Assembly: GCA_963843085.1 (NCBI GenBank)
Contig: CAWJJG010000011.1
Span: forward strand, 682,001-746,000
DNA: 64,000 bases
From: DASUPK01 sp963843085
GTDB taxonomy: Bacteria; Actinomycetota; Thermoleophilia; Solirubrobacterales; 70-9
Direction: 5' to 3'
The first letter of the stretch is position 1; each line of letters starts with the position of its first letter. Below the pieces are notes generated by a model. That model was not told the origin of the DNA and did no database searches. It worked only from the letters and a program-made list of their open reading frames with translations. Shown here in pieces: positions 33,125 to 41,437 of the stretch. The translations under genes were made by a program, and so were the position numbers.

Positions 33125-34789
33125 GTGGGCGTGAAGGCCGCGCGACGACTGATCGAGCTGGCCCAGGGCGAGGGTGTCGATCGCGTCTTCGGCAACCCGG
33201 GGACCACCGAGCTGCCCTTCATGGACGAACTCGCCAAGGTGCCCGAGTTCCACTACTACCTCGGGCTGCACGAGGGGACCGCGGTCTCGATGGCCGACGG
33301 CTACGCGCGCGCGACCCGGCGACCTTCGTTCCTCAATCTCCATATCGCCGCCGGGCTCGCCCATGGGCTCGCGAACATGCTCAACGCCAGGCGGGCCCGG
33401 ACCCCGATGGTGGTCACCGTCGGCCAGCAGGACCGGCGCCACCTGATCCAGGACCCGATGCTGGGTGGCGACCTGCTCGCGCTCGCCCAGGGCGCCTTCA
33501 AGGACGCGGTCGAGGTGAACCAGGTCGAGGACCTGCCGACCCTGATCCGCCGCGCCTTCCTGCTCTCGCAGACGGCGCCGACGGGGCCGGTGATGGTCTC
33601 GATCCCGGTCGATGTCCTCGAGGAGGAGCTCGACGAGCCGCTGCCGGAGCGGACGGAGGTCCGGGGGCTCGGCGTGGCCGAGGGAGCCGATGAGCTGGCC
33701 GAGGCACTGCTCGGAGCCGGCGCCCCGGCGATCGTCGCCGGCGACGGCGTGGGGCGGGCGGGAGCCGTCGACGACCTGGTCGGGCTGGCGGAGGCGCTGG
33801 GCGCCACCGTCTTCCATGAGCCCATGTACGACGCCGTCGACTTCCCGGCGACCCACCCGCTGTCGGCGGGGATGCTTCCTCCGGTCGACGCGCTGATCCA
33901 GGAGAAGCTCTCGGGGCACGACGTCGTCTTCCTGGTCGGCAGCCACGCCTTCTCGGCCCACTACTACACGGACTCGGTCCCGATCCCCGAGCGAACCCGG
34001 ATCCTCCAGCTCGACGAGGACCGCGCCGAGCTGGGCCGCAACTACCCCGCCCGGATCGCCCTGCACGGTGGGATTGGTCCGACGGTGCGGGCAATCACCG
34101 GGATCGTCAGCGGCCGTTGCCCGGAGGCCGAGGCGCGCATCGAGGCGGCCAAGAGGAATCAGGCGGCTCCCGCGGGCGCCCCAGCCTCGAACGGAGACCG
34201 CATGGATCCCGCCGCCGCCGCCGAGGCCCTGGTCGCCGGGCTACCGGATGGCACGATCATGCTCGAGGAGGCGATCACCACCGGGCTCGAGGTCCGGCGC
34301 GCCTTCGCCGCCAGCCGCCCCGGCAGCTACCACCACTCCGTCGGCGGGGCCCTGGGCTGGGCGCTCGGCGCCGGGATCGGCGTGAAGATGGCCCGCCCCG
34401 ACGACCCTGTCGTCTCCGTGGTCGGCGACGGCACGGCGATGTACACGATCCAGGGCCTCTGGTCGGCGGCCCACTACGACGTGCCGCTGGTGCTCGTCGT
34501 GATGAACAACCGCGAGTACGCCGCATGCAAGCGCGGAATCGACCGGGTTGTCTCCGGCGGTGCCGACACCTACGTCGGCATGGATCTGACGGACCCGGAG
34601 ATCGACTTCCTCGGGCTGGGACGGTCCCTCGGAGTGGAGACCCAATCGGCCGCGGGCACGGAGGAGCTCTCAGCCGCCGTTGCCGAGGCCCTGGCCTCAG
34701 GCGCGCCGACGTTGATCGACGCCGCAGTCGCGGGAACCCGCGACGAGCCCTCGGGCAAGCCGGCCGAGCATTACGCCGCGGACCGCTAG
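33125..34789 (+). CDS. Thiamine-diphosphate decarboxylase, benzoylformate decarboxylase-like
   Basis: A 554-residue ThDP enzyme. The N-terminal domain has FGNPGTTELPF near residue 22, the catalytic Glu E50 in LHEGTAVSMADGYAR, and H73 in NLHIAAG, equivalent to His70 of benzoylformate decarboxylase; Ser26 of that enzyme is Thr here. The C-terminal cofactor site is VVGDGTAMYTIQGLWSAAHYD then VVMNN. Acetolactate-synthase-like enzymes are the main alternative, but the His and the NPGTTELPF pattern favour 2-oxo-aryl-acid decarboxylation. GTG start directly after the dehydrogenase stop; the stop shares CTAG with the convergent gene. Confidence 0.78.
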   Translation: MGVKAARRLIELAQGEGVDRVFGNPGTTELPFMDELAKVPEFHYYLGLHEGTAVSMADGYARATRRPSFLNLHIAAGLAHGLANMLNARRARTPMVVTVGQQDRRHLIQDPMLGGDLLALAQGAFKDAVEVNQVEDLPTLIRRAFLLSQTAPTGPVMVSIPVDVLEEELDEPLPERTEVRGLGVAEGADELAEALLGAGAPAIVAGDGVGRAGAVDDLVGLAEALGATVFHEPMYDAVDFPATHPLSAGMLPPVDALIQEKLSGHDVVFLVGSHAFSAHYYTDSVPIPERTRILQLDEDRAELGRNYPARIALHGGIGPTVRAITGIVSGRCPEAEARIEAAKRNQAAPAGAPASNGDRMDPAAAAEALVAGLPDGTIMLEEAITTGLEVRRAFAASRPGSYHHSVGGALGWALGAGIGVKMARPDDPVVSVVGDGTAMYTIQGLWSAAHYDVPLVLVVMNNREYAACKRGIDRVVSGGADTYVGMDLTDPEIDFLGLGRSLGVETQSAAGTEELSAAVAEALASGAPTLIDAAVAGTRDEPSGKPAEHYAADR

Positions 34790-36252
34790 CTCAGCGAGGT
34801 CCAGACGCTTTTCTTCTCGGTGTAGAGCTCGATCGCGTCCTTGCCCATCTCGCGGCCCCAGCCGCTCGACTTGAAGCCGCCCCAGGGGGCGACGGCGTCG
34901 ACCGGGTTCGGCATGTTGATCCAGATCGTCCCGGCCCTGATCCCCGCCGCGAGGCGGTGGGCCCGGCCGACGTCTCGGGTCCAGACCGAGGCGCCGAGTC
35001 CGTACTCGGTGTTGTTCGCCCGCGCGATCAGCTCGTCCTCCGATTCGTAGGGCAGGATCGAGATCACCGGTCCGAAGATCTCCTCGCGGGCGATCTTCAT
35101 CTCGTCGGTCACCTCGTTGAAGACGGTCGGCTTGTAGAAGAAGCCCTTCTCCAGGCCGTCGCCCGCCCGCCCGCCGCCGGCGATCAGCTTGGCGCCCTCC
35201 TTCTGCCCGGACTCGACGTAGTCGTGGACCCGGTTCAGATGCTCCTCGGTGATCAGCGGACCGAGCTCCGTGGACTCGTCCATCCCGGGGCCGAGCTTCA
35301 TGCCCTCCGAGGCGGCGCCGGCCTTCTCGGCGAACTCGTCGGCGCGCTTGGCGTCGACGAAGAAGCGCGCATAGGCGACGCAAACCTGGCCGGCGTTGAG
35401 GAAGGCGCCCTGCAGGTTGCCCCCGACCGCCCCGTCGATGTCGGCGTCTTCGAGGATCACAGTGGGGGCCTTGCCGCCCAGCTCGAGGCTGACCCGCTTC
35501 AGGTTGCCCGCGGAGGCGCGGACGATCTCGCGGCCTACCTCCGTGGAGCCGGTGAAGGAGATCTTGTCGACGCCGTCGTGGTTGGCGATCGCCTGGCCGA
35601 CGGCGGGGCCGCCGGTGACGACGTTGATCACGCCGTCGGGGATGCCCGCCTCCTGGACGAGCTCGGCGAGGCGAAGGGTGGTCAGCGAGGCCTGCTCGGC
35701 CGGCTTGACCACGGCGGTGTTGCCGCAGGCGAGCGCCGGGGCGATCTTCCAGCTGGCGATGTTGGTCGGGAAGTTCCACGGGATGATCAGCCCGCAGACG
35801 CCGATCGGCTCGCGCAGCGTGTAGTGGAAGACGCCGGGGATCGAGATCGGCGGAGTCTCTCCCTCGATCTTCGTCACCCAACCGGCGTAGTAGCGGAAGT
35901 GCTCGGCGACGCCGGGGATCACGACCTTCGAGACGCCGATCGGCTTGCCCTGGTCGCGGGTCTCGAGCTCGACCAGCTCGGCCATGTTCTCGTCGATCAG
36001 CTCGCCGACTCGCCAGAGCATCTGGGCCCTGGCCGCCGCGGGCAGGCCCCTCCACTCATCCGACTCGAACGCGGCGCGGGCGGCGTCGACCGCCGCGTCC
36101 ACGTCCTTCACCGTCCCCTCGGGAACGGTCGCGTGCGGCTCCCCGGTCGCCGGATCCAGGCTCTCGAATGTCTTGCCGTCGGATGACCCCTGCCAGGAGC
36201 CTCCGATCAACATCTGCTTCTCGTCCACGTTGCTCTTTGTCGCCGTCGCCAT
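34786..36252 (-). CDS. Aldehyde dehydrogenase (phenylacetaldehyde/betaine-aldehyde type)
   Basis: A 488-residue aldehyde dehydrogenase. The motifs are GLIIPWNFPTNIASWKIAPAL (about 157), FTGSTEVGREIV, LELGGKAPTVI, the nucleophile C291 in GQVCVAYARFF, and EEIFGPVISI. It is the last gene of the long minus-strand catabolic run, 32 bases after the GMC oxidase, so it probably oxidises the aldehyde made by that enzyme. A substrate cannot be named from sequence. Confidence 0.87.
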   Translation of the reverse strand: MATATKSNVDEKQMLIGGSWQGSSDGKTFESLDPATGEPHATVPEGTVKDVDAAVDAARAAFESDEWRGLPAAARAQMLWRVGELIDENMAELVELETRDQGKPIGVSKVVIPGVAEHFRYYAGWVTKIEGETPPISIPGVFHYTLREPIGVCGLIIPWNFPTNIASWKIAPALACGNTAVVKPAEQASLTTLRLAELVQEAGIPDGVINVVTGGPAVGQAIANHDGVDKISFTGSTEVGREIVRASAGNLKRVSLELGGKAPTVILEDADIDGAVGGNLQGAFLNAGQVCVAYARFFVDAKRADEFAEKAGAASEGMKLGPGMDESTELGPLITEEHLNRVHDYVESGQKEGAKLIAGGGRAGDGLEKGFFYKPTVFNEVTDEMKIAREEIFGPVISILPYESEDELIARANNTEYGLGASVWTRDVGRAHRLAAGIRAGTIWINMPNPVDAVAPWGGFKSSGWGREMGKDAIELYTEKKSVWTSLS

Positions 36253-36284
36253 CTGGTGGCTCCTTCCGGTCGAAATCCGTTTCT

Positions 36285-38204
36285 CTAGCTCAGCTTCGCG
36301 GCCATGCCACGGGCAATCCGGTGGGCTGCCGCCTCAATCGTGATCATCGGGTTCACCCCGAGCGCCGTGGGGAGCACGGCGCCGTCGACCACGAAGAGGT
36401 TCTTGGCGTTCCAGGCCTCGCCCGTCGGGTCGCAGACCGTCGACTGCCTGTCGGCGCCCATGTGGGCGGTGCCCATCAGGTGGAACGAGCCGAGGGTGAC
36501 CTGCGCGGGCCCCCAGCCGTATTCGTCGGCCGCCCGGAGCATCTCCTCCCGCCCGCCATTGCCCGGGTCGTAGGAGATCCAGCCGGCGTGCGAGGTGTAG
36601 ATCCGCCGGGCGCCACCCGCCTCGAGGATCTGCGACATCCCGTCGAGGCCCTTGCGCATCACGTCGCGGTCGAAGTCCGAGAGGCTCCAGACCGGGGTGG
36701 GCAGCCCGTCCTTGCCGACCACGACCTCGCCGGCGTCGCGGGCGCGCTGCAGGGCTCCGAAACCGCCCGTGTAGCGCAGGCTCTGCATGAGCTCGGCGTG
36801 CTCGCTCGCCCCGCGCCAGGGGGCGAAGACCGCAAGGTCCGAAGGATGCGCCGAGGCGTGCATGTACTTGACGCCGTAGCCCCCGCCCATGTCGAGGAAC
36901 TCGTCGCAGAAGGTCGAGCCGAAGACGCCGGTCCAGGGCAGGACCTCCTGCTCGAACATCGCCCAGACCAGCAGCACCGGGTGGATCATCAGGTTCTTGC
37001 CGACGTTCGGGTTGTCGAGACCCGAGCGAACCAGCAGCGCCGGTGTGTTGATCGCACCGGCGGCGGCGGCGACCGCCCGGGCGCGCACCGTGAGCCTGTG
37101 GCCGTCGGCGGTGGTGGCCTCGACGCCCCTCGCCTCGCCGCCCTCGATCAGCACCTTCTCGACGGGGGCGTTGACGACGATCCGAGCGCCGGCGTCGTAG
37201 GCGTCCTGGAGCCAGGTCACCAGCGTCGATTGCTTCGCGCCGATCGGGCAGCCGTAGTGGCATTGCCCGCAGATGTCCTCCCTGCATCCGACGGCGTTCC
37301 GCTGCATCACCTGGGAGTCCCAGCCGAGCTTGGCGAGGCCCTCCCGGAAGCGCTCGTCGCGCAGCGAGGGCATGCTGTTCTCGGAGTTGACGCGGAGGCG
37401 GTCCCAGACGGCATCGAGGCTGGCGTCGAAGTCCTCCCCCATCCAGTCTTCGAGCCCGAAGCGGTCCCGCCAGTCCTCGCGAACGTGGTCCGGCGGGCGG
37501 AAGCACCACGTGTAGTTGACCGTCGTTCCTCCGCCGAGGCAGAAGCCGGCGAGCAACCCCATGCTCTGGTCGGGCGTCGGCACGCCGCCGCCGCCGAGGT
37601 AGAGCCGCACATAGCCGTCGAGCTCGGCGCCGTCGAAGTCCTCCTCGCTGAAGTAGCCGCCCGCCTCGACCACCACGACGTCAAGGCCGGCCTGGGCGAG
37701 CACCGCGGCGGTCACCCCACCTCCGGCGCCGGAGCCGACCACGACCACGTCGCAGTCGAGCTCGGTGTCCTCGCCGATCGCCAGTGGCTCGATCCTCTTC
37801 TCGGGGGCGTCGGGAAGCTTCCCGTGCGGGCCCGGGTAGCCGATCGCCTCGTCGACAGGATTCTTGCCCTCGCCCTGCCAGGGCAGCGAGTAGTAGGAGA
37901 CCATCGTCAGCTTGCGGAGGGCCTGGAAGGCGGCCCGCTGCATGACGTCCTCGGAGTCGCACCGGGCAAGCAGGGCCTGCTCGCGCTCCTCCTTTGGGAG
38001 CGATGCGAACCCTGAGTCCCATCCCTCGATCAGGCCGGCGAACCCGTCGCGGACGTCGGCGCTCGGGTTGGCGCCCATCGCCCCCAGGATCACGTCGGGC
38101 ACATGTAGATCGGTCGCCGATGGGAGCCCGTTCTCTCCCGGGACGAAGGTGTCGCAGATCGCATCGAGGCTGGCCCGGGCGTCCTTGCTGAGCTCAATCG
38201 TCAT
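36285..38204 (-). CDS. GMC-family alcohol oxidoreductase (long-chain alcohol oxidase-like)
   Basis: FAD enzyme of 639 residues. The first 140 or so residues form a helical extension (AICDTFVPGENG), as in fatty-alcohol oxidases. Then come the Rossmann motif DVVVVGSGAGGGVTAAVLA (about 150), GLCLGGGTTVNY-type flavin loop residues (written AGFCLGGGTTVNYTW here), and the Cys-rich ICGQCHYGCPIGAKQST (about 300) shared with FAO enzymes. The C-terminal substrate site is FHLMGTAHMGAD with VNPMITIEAAAH. It would oxidise an alcohol to an aldehyde for the dehydrogenase downstream. Start overlaps the RraA-like gene stop by 4 bases. Confidence 0.87.
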   Translation of the reverse strand: MTIELSKDARASLDAICDTFVPGENGLPSATDLHVPDVILGAMGANPSADVRDGFAGLIEGWDSGFASLPKEEREQALLARCDSEDVMQRAAFQALRKLTMVSYYSLPWQGEGKNPVDEAIGYPGPHGKLPDAPEKRIEPLAIGEDTELDCDVVVVGSGAGGGVTAAVLAQAGLDVVVVEAGGYFSEEDFDGAELDGYVRLYLGGGGVPTPDQSMGLLAGFCLGGGTTVNYTWCFRPPDHVREDWRDRFGLEDWMGEDFDASLDAVWDRLRVNSENSMPSLRDERFREGLAKLGWDSQVMQRNAVGCREDICGQCHYGCPIGAKQSTLVTWLQDAYDAGARIVVNAPVEKVLIEGGEARGVEATTADGHRLTVRARAVAAAAGAINTPALLVRSGLDNPNVGKNLMIHPVLLVWAMFEQEVLPWTGVFGSTFCDEFLDMGGGYGVKYMHASAHPSDLAVFAPWRGASEHAELMQSLRYTGGFGALQRARDAGEVVVGKDGLPTPVWSLSDFDRDVMRKGLDGMSQILEAGGARRIYTSHAGWISYDPGNGGREEMLRAADEYGWGPAQVTLGSFHLMGTAHMGADRQSTVCDPTGEAWNAKNLFVVDGAVLPTALGVNPMITIEAAAHRIARGMAAKLS

Positions 38205-38833
38205 TCGAATCTCCTTCGCAGGTCATAGAGGTCATAGGACAGGACCCCGGAGCGGAACTGCTCGCGCTTTTCGCGCTCGTTCTCCGCGCGCTCCCTGGAC
38301 GCCTCCAGGACATCGGAGATGCGCTCGCGCCCGACGACCACCGCCCCGTCCGAGTCGAGGACCACGGCATCGCCAGGCTCGATCCGTGCACCGCCCATCT
38401 CGACCGGCTCGTCGATCGCGTCGGCCTCATCCCGGTTTGCGCCCTGGACCCTGATCCAGCGCGCCCAGACCGGCAGGCCGAGCTCGCGCAGATCGTCGGT
38501 GTCGCGCACGGCCGCGTCGATCAGCACCGCGGACGCTCCCTTCACCTTGGCCTGGGTGGCGAGCAGCTCGCCGAGCAGGGCGACCGGCTCGGGCGTGGGC
38601 ATGGTGAGAACGAGCACGTCGCCTGCCTCGAGCCGGTCCATCGCGACGTGGACCATGAGGATGTCGTCCTGCGCACAGCGGACCGTGCGGGCGGGGCCGG
38701 CGGCGCGCGAGCCGGGGATCACCTGATGAAGGTCCAGGCCGATCAGCCCCTCGCGCCCGGACGCCTCGAACACCGTCGCCGCGCCGAGCTCGCCGAGCTC
38801 CGTGTAGGCGGAGAGGTCCCGGTCGGTGCTCAC
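38201..38833 (-). CDS. RraA-family 4-carboxy-4-hydroxy-2-oxoadipate aldolase-like (LigK/GalC type)
   Basis: A 210-residue RraA-fold protein. GELLATQAKVKGASAVLIDAAVRDTDDL (about 88-115) holds R110 and D111, which correspond to the Arg/Asp pair that binds pyruvate and the metal in the HMG/CHA aldolases. This class splits 4-carboxy-4-hydroxy-2-oxoadipate into pyruvate and oxaloacetate. It directly follows galB, whose product is that compound, with a 4-base overlap; this context makes the aldolase assignment much stronger than RNase E inhibitor RraA. GTG at 38833 is chosen from that overlap. Confidence 0.85.
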   Translation of the reverse strand: MSTDRDLSAYTELGELGAATVFEASGREGLIGLDLHQVIPGSRAAGPARTVRCAQDDILMVHVAMDRLEAGDVLVLTMPTPEPVALLGELLATQAKVKGASAVLIDAAVRDTDDLRELGLPVWARWIRVQGANRDEADAIDEPVEMGGARIEPGDAVVLDSDGAVVVGRERISDVLEASRERAENEREKREQFRSGVLSYDLYDLRRRFE

Positions 38834-39543
38834 AGCTCGGCGACCGCGTTCGGCACCACGCGCATGAAGGCCTCGGCCTGGCGGATCTCGGAGTCGCCGG
38901 AGACCCGGCGGGCGTGGTTGGCGCGCTGCTCGGCGCGCTGGGCATAGTAGGTCTGCAGGTACTGCTGCGAGCCCATCTCGGCCATCGCCGCCACCTTCTT
39001 CTCGAACACCGGCGTGATGTCGAGGAAGACGCTCGGCGTGAAGTTGCAGAGCTCGGGCTGATGCGGCTCGAAGAGGAAGAACCGGGGCGGCTTGATCGTC
39101 GGGAAGGCGCTGGCTACGCCGGCGCCGGCGGCCAGCGAGCGGGCGCGCTCGACCGCGTGGAAGGCGACCGGGTGGTCGGGGTTGAACGGATCGCGGTCCG
39201 TGTGCGTGATGAGGACGTCGGGGGCGAGCTCGCGGATCGCGTCGACCAGCTGCTCCAGCCCCTCTCCGGCCACCTCCAGCGGATAGTCGCCGAGGTCGAA
39301 GCAGCGGAAGTCCGCGCCCAGTGCCTTCGCGGCGGCCTCGGCCTCCGCGTGGCGGACCTTCTTCACGTTCTCGATCGTCTGGCCCTCCTCCTTCCAGAGC
39401 TCTCCCGCCTCGCCCTTCTCGCCATAGGAGAGGGCGATCACGCTCGCGGTGCCGCCCCGCTCTGCGGCCAGGGCGAGCGCTCCGCCGGCGCGCCAGAGGA
39501 AGTCCGCGGCGTGGGCGCCGACCGCGAGCACGCTCCTGCTCAT
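38830..39543 (-). CDS. galB: 4-oxalomesaconate hydratase, PIG-L/LmbE family
   Basis: A 237-residue zinc enzyme of the PIG-L fold. The usual AHPDDE motif is replaced by GAHAADFLWRAGG with H11 and D14. LSYGEKGEAGELWKEEGQTIENVK and DLGDYPL follow, which is the pattern of GalB from the Pseudomonas gallate pathway rather than of sugar deacetylases. The third ligand is in HTDRDPFNPDHPVAFH. GalB hydrates 4-oxalomesaconate to 4-carboxy-4-hydroxy-2-oxoadipate. ATG at 39543 overlaps the amidohydrolase stop by 4 bases. Confidence 0.87.
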   Translation of the reverse strand: MSRSVLAVGAHAADFLWRAGGALALAAERGGTASVIALSYGEKGEAGELWKEEGQTIENVKKVRHAEAEAAAKALGADFRCFDLGDYPLEVAGEGLEQLVDAIRELAPDVLITHTDRDPFNPDHPVAFHAVERARSLAAGAGVASAFPTIKPPRFFLFEPHQPELCNFTPSVFLDITPVFEKKVAAMAEMGSQQYLQTYYAQRAEQRANHARRVSGDSEIRQAEAFMRVVPNAVAEL

Positions 39544-40478
39544 GACGCCTCCACCCCGGCAAGCAACCGGGTGTTGTCGACCGCCATCGTCCGCACCTCG
39601 TCCTCGCTGAAGCCGGCGCGCAGAAGCTTGTCGGCCATCAGCGGCAGGCCGTCCTCGACCGGCGGGTTCTTGACCTGGCCGAGGTCGGAGGAGAGGACGG
39701 TGCGCTCGGGGCCGACGGCGCGGGTGCCCTCGATCCATTGCTCCCAGCTGCACTTGCCCGTATAGGGCGTGGTGAAGCAGCGCTCGATCATCGCGCCCTT
39801 CCGGGCCAGCTCGACCTGGTCGTCGATCGAGATCGCCTGGCCGGGATAGTCGGGATGGGTGAGGACCACGTTCTCGACGCCGGCGGCGAGCGCGTCCTCG
39901 ACGACGGTGAGCGCCTCGGGTCCCGAGATATGGCCGGTGGAGAGCACCATCCCGTGCTCGGCAGCCAGCGCCAGCACGTCGCGCGTTGCGGGGAGCAGCT
40001 TGCCGTCCGCGTCGAAGACCGCGACCGGCTCGGCGCCGATCCCCTTCTCGCGCAGCTCGAACTCGAGCTTCGACCAGACCGGCAGCTTGGTGTCGGGCCC
40101 GGCGGCGGCGAGGTGCGCGCGCTCGTTCTCCGAGTCGACGGTCGGCAGCCAGACCTTGCGCGCTCCCTCCCGTGCCGCGATCTCCACCGCGACGGGATTG
40201 ACCCCGCCGACCGCCTGGTTCAGGACGATCGCCCCGAGCACGTCGACGCCGGGCACGGCTTGGCGCACGACGGCGGCTCGCTCGGCGGTGGAGTTGTAAT
40301 GGGACTTGAGCACGAAGCCCGCCAGGCCGAGCTCCGCGAAGCGCCTGGCCAGCCCGATGTCGTCGATCCGGCGCTCGACCACGTCGGGCCAGATGTGGAC
40401 GTGCAGGTCATACGCGCCGCGGACGAGATCGCGCGCCGCGTCGGATGGAGCCTCGGTCGCCTGGCCGGTGGCGCTCAT
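39540..40478 (-). CDS. DUF6282-type amidohydrolase-superfamily protein
   Basis: A 312-residue metal-dependent hydrolase-like protein. It has the amidohydrolase ligand set: YDLHVHIWPDV with H26 and H28, His in STGHISGPEAL (about 195), His in VVLTHPDYPG, and Asp in LSSDLGQVKN (about 265). I know of no assigned reaction for this group. It sits between an extradiol dioxygenase and galB with 4-base overlaps on both sides, the slot taken by the 2-pyrone-4,6-dicarboxylate lactonase LigI (another amidohydrolase family) in the protocatechuate 4,5-pathway. Lactone hydrolysis is therefore the best guess. Confidence 0.78.
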   Translation of the reverse strand: MSATGQATEAPSDAARDLVRGAYDLHVHIWPDVVERRIDDIGLARRFAELGLAGFVLKSHYNSTAERAAVVRQAVPGVDVLGAIVLNQAVGGVNPVAVEIAAREGARKVWLPTVDSENERAHLAAAGPDTKLPVWSKLEFELREKGIGAEPVAVFDADGKLLPATRDVLALAAEHGMVLSTGHISGPEALTVVEDALAAGVENVVLTHPDYPGQAISIDDQVELARKGAMIERCFTTPYTGKCSWEQWIEGTRAVGPERTVLSSDLGQVKNPPVEDGLPLMADKLLRAGFSEDEVRTMAVDNTRLLAGVEAS

Positions 40479-41437
40479 GTCTTCGCCGGCTCCTCCACCA
40501 CCGGCGTCCCGTAGGTGTGGAAGCTCTCGACGGTCTTCACGCCCCAGGCCTGTCCCTTGGCCCGCTCAGCCTCGTTCCAGACCGTCGTCTCGGGATCGGG
40601 GTCGAAGACGAAGTAGCCGCCGGTCGTCACCTCGACCCGGTTGCCGCCGGGCTCGAAGCCGTAGAGGAAGAAGCCCTGGGCGACCGCGTGCTTGGACGGG
40701 GCCGCCTCGATGTGGATGTCGTTGTCGAGGAAGAGGTCGGCGGCACGGAGGACCTCCTCGCGAGTGTCTACCCAGAACGCGAGGTGGTGCAGCCGGCCGC
40801 GTACGCCGTAGGCATCCCGGACGTAGATCAGCTCGTGGGCCGCAATCGAGAGGCTCATCCACGCGCCCGACTCGCTGCCGTCATCGAGCTCGATCCGCTC
40901 ATACAGCCGGTATCCGAGGACCTGCTCCGCGAAATCGCGATTCGCCCGGACGTCCTCGGCCAGCAGGTTGACGTGGTCGAGGCGCTTGATCGAGGCGCCG
41001 CGGCCGGTGTAGCGCTGGGGCTGGTTCTTGAGCGAGGGGCGGAGGTGCTCCGGCGGCGAGTAGCGCTCGGCCTCGTAGATGACCTCCATCGGGTGACCGT
41101 CGGGGTCGGTGAAGCGGTAGGCGGGGCCGTGGCCGACATCCCCGTCGGTCCAGCCGACGCCGCGGCCCGCGGCCTCGATCGCCGCCACACGGCTCTCCAG
41201 CGCCTCGGCACTCCAGGCGCGCAGCGCCATGTGGCCGAGGCCCGCCCGCTCCGACTCGGTCAGCTTCAACGAGTAGCGCAGGTAATCCCCCCAGCCGCGC
41301 AGGTAGACCGACTGGCCCTCGCGTGCCTCCTCCTCCATCCCGAGGACCTGCGTGAAGAACTCCAGCGAGCGCTGCGGCTCCGGTGTGAGCAGCTCGGCGT
41401 GGGCGATGTGGGCGAGATCGCCGAGGGGCTTGGTCAT
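40475..41437 (-). CDS. Type I (VOC) extradiol ring-cleavage dioxygenase
   Basis: A 320-residue two-domain vicinal-oxygen-chelate protein, the length of catechol 2,3-dioxygenases. The C-terminal domain keeps the Fe(II) triad: H155 in LDHVNLLAEDV, His at 217/218 in GRLHHLAFWVD, and E269 in GNRVEVTTGGY. It opens an aromatic ring next to its diol. The substrate is not readable; the following GalB/aldolase steps need a dicarboxylated product, so protocatechuate, gallate or a methylated gallate is more likely than catechol. ATG at 41437 overlaps the dehydrogenase stop; the frame is open further upstream. Confidence 0.85.
   Translation of the reverse strand: MTKPLGDLAHIAHAELLTPEPQRSLEFFTQVLGMEEEAREGQSVYLRGWGDYLRYSLKLTESERAGLGHMALRAWSAEALESRVAAIEAAGRGVGWTDGDVGHGPAYRFTDPDGHPMEVIYEAERYSPPEHLRPSLKNQPQRYTGRGASIKRLDHVNLLAEDVRANRDFAEQVLGYRLYERIELDDGSESGAWMSLSIAAHELIYVRDAYGVRGRLHHLAFWVDTREEVLRAADLFLDNDIHIEAAPSKHAVAQGFFLYGFEPGGNRVEVTTGGYFVFDPDPETTVWNEAERAKGQAWGVKTVESFHTYGTPVVEEPAKT

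Noticed and set aside
31595..34066. Very long open frame (over 800 codons) on the minus strand opposite the aryl-aldehyde dehydrogenase and decarboxylase genes
   Set aside because: The plus-strand products carry complete family motifs. The minus frame is His/Asp/Arg/Gly-rich without domains, a usual shadow in high-GC DNA.
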